Of a DNA stretch of 7,856 nucleotides, positions 6,495 to 7,856 are shown one piece after another; the stretch's first letter is position 1, and each line of letters starts with the position of its first letter. The position numbers and the translations under genes were made by a program. The DNA is from Erysipelotrichaceae bacterium. GTDB taxonomy: Bacteria; Bacillota_I; Bacilli_A; Erysipelotrichales; Erysipelotrichaceae. Under the pieces are notes generated by a model, which saw nothing but the letters and a program-made list of their open reading frames with translations, had not been told where the DNA came from and did not search any database. Location of the stretch: NCBI GenBank assembly GCA_017512625.1, contig JAFWFB010000043.1, forward strand, positions 1 to 7,856. The letters run 5' to 3'.

Positions 6495-7025
6495 ATGAAT
6501 GAAAAAGATTTAAGAGTCCGAAAAACCAAGAAAGCCATTAAAGATACTTTCCTGGAAGCCAAAAAGGAAAAGGCTTTGGAAGATATTACCGTTCGAAGTA
6601 TTTGTGACAAGGCCGGTATCAATCCATCCACTTTTTATAACCACTATGTCGATATCTACGAATTATCCGACAAACTGGAAAACGAGCTGATCAAAAAAAG
6701 ACTGGATACGATAACCCATTTCGATTCCTTATTAAGCAATACCAAACTCTTTGTAAAGGATATCAGGGAAAGCCAGAAGATCGATGTGGAAGAATTCAGG
6801 ATCCTTTTTAAGGACCGGATGAATATCTATCGTCATAAGATCATCGTCGAAGTACAAAAGCGCTGTTTCGAAACTACTGACAACGAGAAAGAAAGGGCCA
6901 AGATCATCTTCTGTATCGGAGGAATGGTCAACATGTTTCTGAATGTTGCTAACTCGGATGTAGTAGAAAAAAGCCATGTCCCATCCTATGTCGATGACTT
7001 TGTCGCCCAGATAAATAAAAGCTGA
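6495..7025 (+). CDS. TetR/AcrR-family transcriptional regulator
   Basis: 176 residues, ending TGA directly followed by TAA. The N-terminal helix-turn-helix is typical: RKTKKAIKDTFLEA (9-22), then DITVRSICDKAGINPSTFYNHY (30-51) with the recognition helix at the STFYNHY end. The remaining 120 residues form the expected helical ligand-binding and dimerisation domain, with no recognisable ligand signature. The start is fixed by an in-frame TAA at 6486-6488 and the helix-turn-helix position; there is no purine-rich ribosome site before it, which is unusual. It is transcribed away from the large redox gene from an overlapping promoter, so it is probably an autoregulated local repressor of that gene, responding to a lipid- or CoA-linked signal if the plasmalogen idea holds (inference). 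It converges on the LSM-like gene at a shared terminator. Confidence 0.9.
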   Translation: MNEKDLRVRKTKKAIKDTFLEAKKEKALEDITVRSICDKAGINPSTFYNHYVDIYELSDKLENELIKKRLDTITHFDSLLSNTKLFVKDIRESQKIDVEEFRILFKDRMNIYRHKIIVEVQKRCFETTDNEKERAKIIFCIGGMVNMFLNVANSDVVEKSHVPSYVDDFVAQINKS

Positions 7026-7061
7026 TAATTAAAACCCGGATAAGCTGTTACCAAGATAATA

Positions 7062-7089
7062 AAAAAACCGAATTCTGATTCGGTTTTTT
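7062..7089. terminator. Bidirectional terminator between tetR and the LSM-like gene
   Basis: AAAAAACCGAAT (7062-7073) and ATTCGGTTTTTT (7078-7089) form a perfect 12-bp stem with a 4-base loop, carrying a T run on both strands. It follows the tetR stop by 36 bases and overlaps the last codons and stop of the convergent LSM-like gene. Confidence 0.85.
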
Positions 7090-7645
7090 ATTCCTTTTCC
7101 GTTTTGCTCAGGAGACTTTTAAGGTCTTTCGCTTCTTTGCTTATCTTTTCGTTTGAACTGTATTTCACCAGCTCATCAAGCATCCTTTCCATCTCACCCA
7201 GATAGATCGGCCCTGTTTCATTTTCGTCAGCTTTTGCTTCTACCGGGATACTGTCTAGACGCCAAGGTGCCACTCCCGGTACTGCTCTTTTTACGACCTC
7301 ATCAAGATTGTCATTAAGACATTCAAGCATCCTTAGGATCTGAATGTCATCTTCACACTCCAGGACTTCTTCGATCATGTCACTGCCCCAGTCCAGACAC
7401 TTCCTTTCCAGAAGTCCGTATTTTTCGGAGTAATGACCAAATGGTCCTTCTACCTCTTCGAGACTTTCAACCAGAGCGATCTCACTCTTGCCAAAAAGGA
7501 TCGGAGTAAGGTTCAGGGCTTCTTCATCCTTGCCATATTCATGGTTTACATACTCCCTGCTAAGGTAGGATACGATACCTTCAAATACCTCGCCATCAAC
7601 AGTAGTTATCCTGACACATTTATTATCGAAATTCTTAAGATTCAT
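7088..7645 (-). CDS. Small hypothetical protein with LSM-like N-terminal domain
   Basis: 185 residues from the ATG at 7643-7645, TAA at 7088-7090. A GTG five codons upstream (7658-7660) is also in frame, but it lies inside the only ribosome-site-like sequence, so the ATG is preferred. The N-terminal 65 residues (NKCVRITTVDGEVFEGIVSYL, then a second strand pair near ILFGKSEIALVESLEE) resemble the short Sm/LSM-like beta-barrel proteins common in Bacillota, in which V-R-I-x-x-x-D-G-x-x-F-x-G marks the first strands. The rest (about 75-185) is acidic and helical, ending in a lysine/glutamate-rich tail, and I do not recognise it. No signal peptide or membrane segment. Function unknown; RNA binding is possible from the fold but not shown. 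The gene stands alone, with terminators on both sides. Confidence 0.75.
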   Translation of the reverse strand: MNLKNFDNKCVRITTVDGEVFEGIVSYLSREYVNHEYGKDEEALNLTPILFGKSEIALVESLEEVEGPFGHYSEKYGLLERKCLDWGSDMIEEVLECEDDIQILRMLECLNDNLDEVVKRAVPGVAPWRLDSIPVEAKADENETGPIYLGEMERMLDELVKYSSNEKISKEAKDLKSLLSKTEKE

Positions 7646-7657
7646 AGCTTTATCTTT

Positions 7658-7665
7658 CACCTTTA
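7658..7665 (-). promoter_or_regulatory. Ribosome-binding site deciding the LSM-like start
   Basis: AAAGGTGA on the minus strand lies 12 bases before the ATG at 7645. It overlaps the competing GTG (7658-7660), which therefore could not use it. A TATAAT (7666-7671) immediately upstream may be the -10 of this gene, but no convincing -35 is seen, and the transcript would then begin almost at the ribosome site. Confidence 0.45.
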
Positions 7666-7674
7666 ATTATACAA

Positions 7675-7698
7675 AAACAGGACTTCAGAGTCCTGTTT
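7675..7698 (-). terminator. Intrinsic terminator of the right-edge gene
   Basis: AAACAGGACT (7675-7684) and AGTCCTGTTT (7689-7698) form a perfect 10-bp stem with a 4-base loop, followed on the minus strand by TTG and an AT-rich stretch (the 3' arm itself ends in a T run). It lies 24 bases past the TAA at 7723-7725, which supports a real gene ending there. Confidence 0.75.
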
Positions 7699-7722
7699 GT
7701 TGTTCGTGAATAATAATACTAT

Positions 7723-7856
7723 TTATTTTAATTCATCGATCCAGGCGCTTAGATCTTTCTCTGACACGCTGTCACTGAATCTTTTTACCGCAAGCCGGGC
7801 CTGATCGTTGCAAGCAGTCGCAAGCAACAAGCAGGTATTTATGCCTTAAGTTCGTA
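7723..7856 (-). CDS. Unidentified protein, C-terminal end, 5' partial with apparent frameshift
   Basis: Reading left from 7845, 40 codons run to TAA at 7723-7725, ending KRFSDSVSEKDLSAWIDELK; the upstream part contains CLLLATACNDQARLAV. In the same frame a TAA at 7846-7848 would cut it off, with no plausible start after it. The last bases of the window in another frame read YELKA, and adding one A to AAG near 7847 gives a continuous YELKGINTCLLLATACNDQ, so a single-base deletion is the simplest explanation. I do not recognise the family. The gene is supported by its tail and by the strong terminator just downstream. Confidence 0.45.

Noticed and set aside
2565..7025. Reassigned genetic code with TGA as Gly or Trp
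   Set aside because: Recoded genomes use TGA often. Here there is one internal TGA in roughly 2,300 codons, with GGN and TGG used normally.
1..7856. CRISPR array, tRNA, rRNA, transposase or integrase
   Set aside because: No regularly spaced direct repeats, no tRNA-like cloverleaf, no rRNA-like segment, and no recombinase motifs on either strand.

Overview
This window looks like chromosome from a low-to-moderate-GC anaerobic member of the Bacillota, possibly near the Erysipelotrichales or Clostridia; the lineage is inferred only from gene families and composition. It holds five substantial coding regions and two partial genes at the edges. Almost every base is accounted for, and no stretch above 300 bases lacks a gene.

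Layout: (1) Positions 1-113 (+) are the 3' end of an MmcQ/YjbR-family gene. (2) Positions 189-1928 (-) encode a 579-residue protein with a Vsr-like/PD-(D/E)XK nuclease core, two zinc-ribbon modules before it and four after. It has its own candidate promoter, and a separate terminator for each direction lies at the convergent junction with the first gene. (3) Positions 2055-6296 (-) are one gene interrupted by a single in-frame TGA at 2565-2567. It would encode a protein of about 1413 residues: two tandem activase ATPase domains, a Cys-rich linker, a DUF2229-type segment and a 2-hydroxyacyl-CoA dehydratase-like C-terminal part. This is the fused architecture I associate with the anaerobic plasmalogen synthase (PlsA/PlsR) system; that functional assignment is inference. 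(4) Positions 6495-7025 (+) encode a divergent TetR-family regulator. (5) Positions 7088-7645 (-) encode a small protein with an LSM-like N-terminal half. (6) Positions 7723-7856 (-) hold the 3' end of another gene, with an apparent one-base frameshift near 7847.

The 198-bp region between the large redox gene and tetR is the most information-dense part. Two good sigma-70-type promoters point in opposite directions with their -10 boxes only four bases apart, and a loose dyad overlaps the tetR -10. The leader of the large gene contains a terminator hairpin just before the start codon. The 5' arm of that hairpin can instead pair with an upstream segment (10 of 11 pairs), which is the layout of a transcription attenuator. 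The likely picture is a TetR repressor controlling itself and the large iron-sulfur enzyme, with a second, RNA-level control on the enzyme.

Two gene disruptions in under 8 kb (the TGA and the edge frameshift) mean sequencing or assembly error must be excluded before either is treated as biology.
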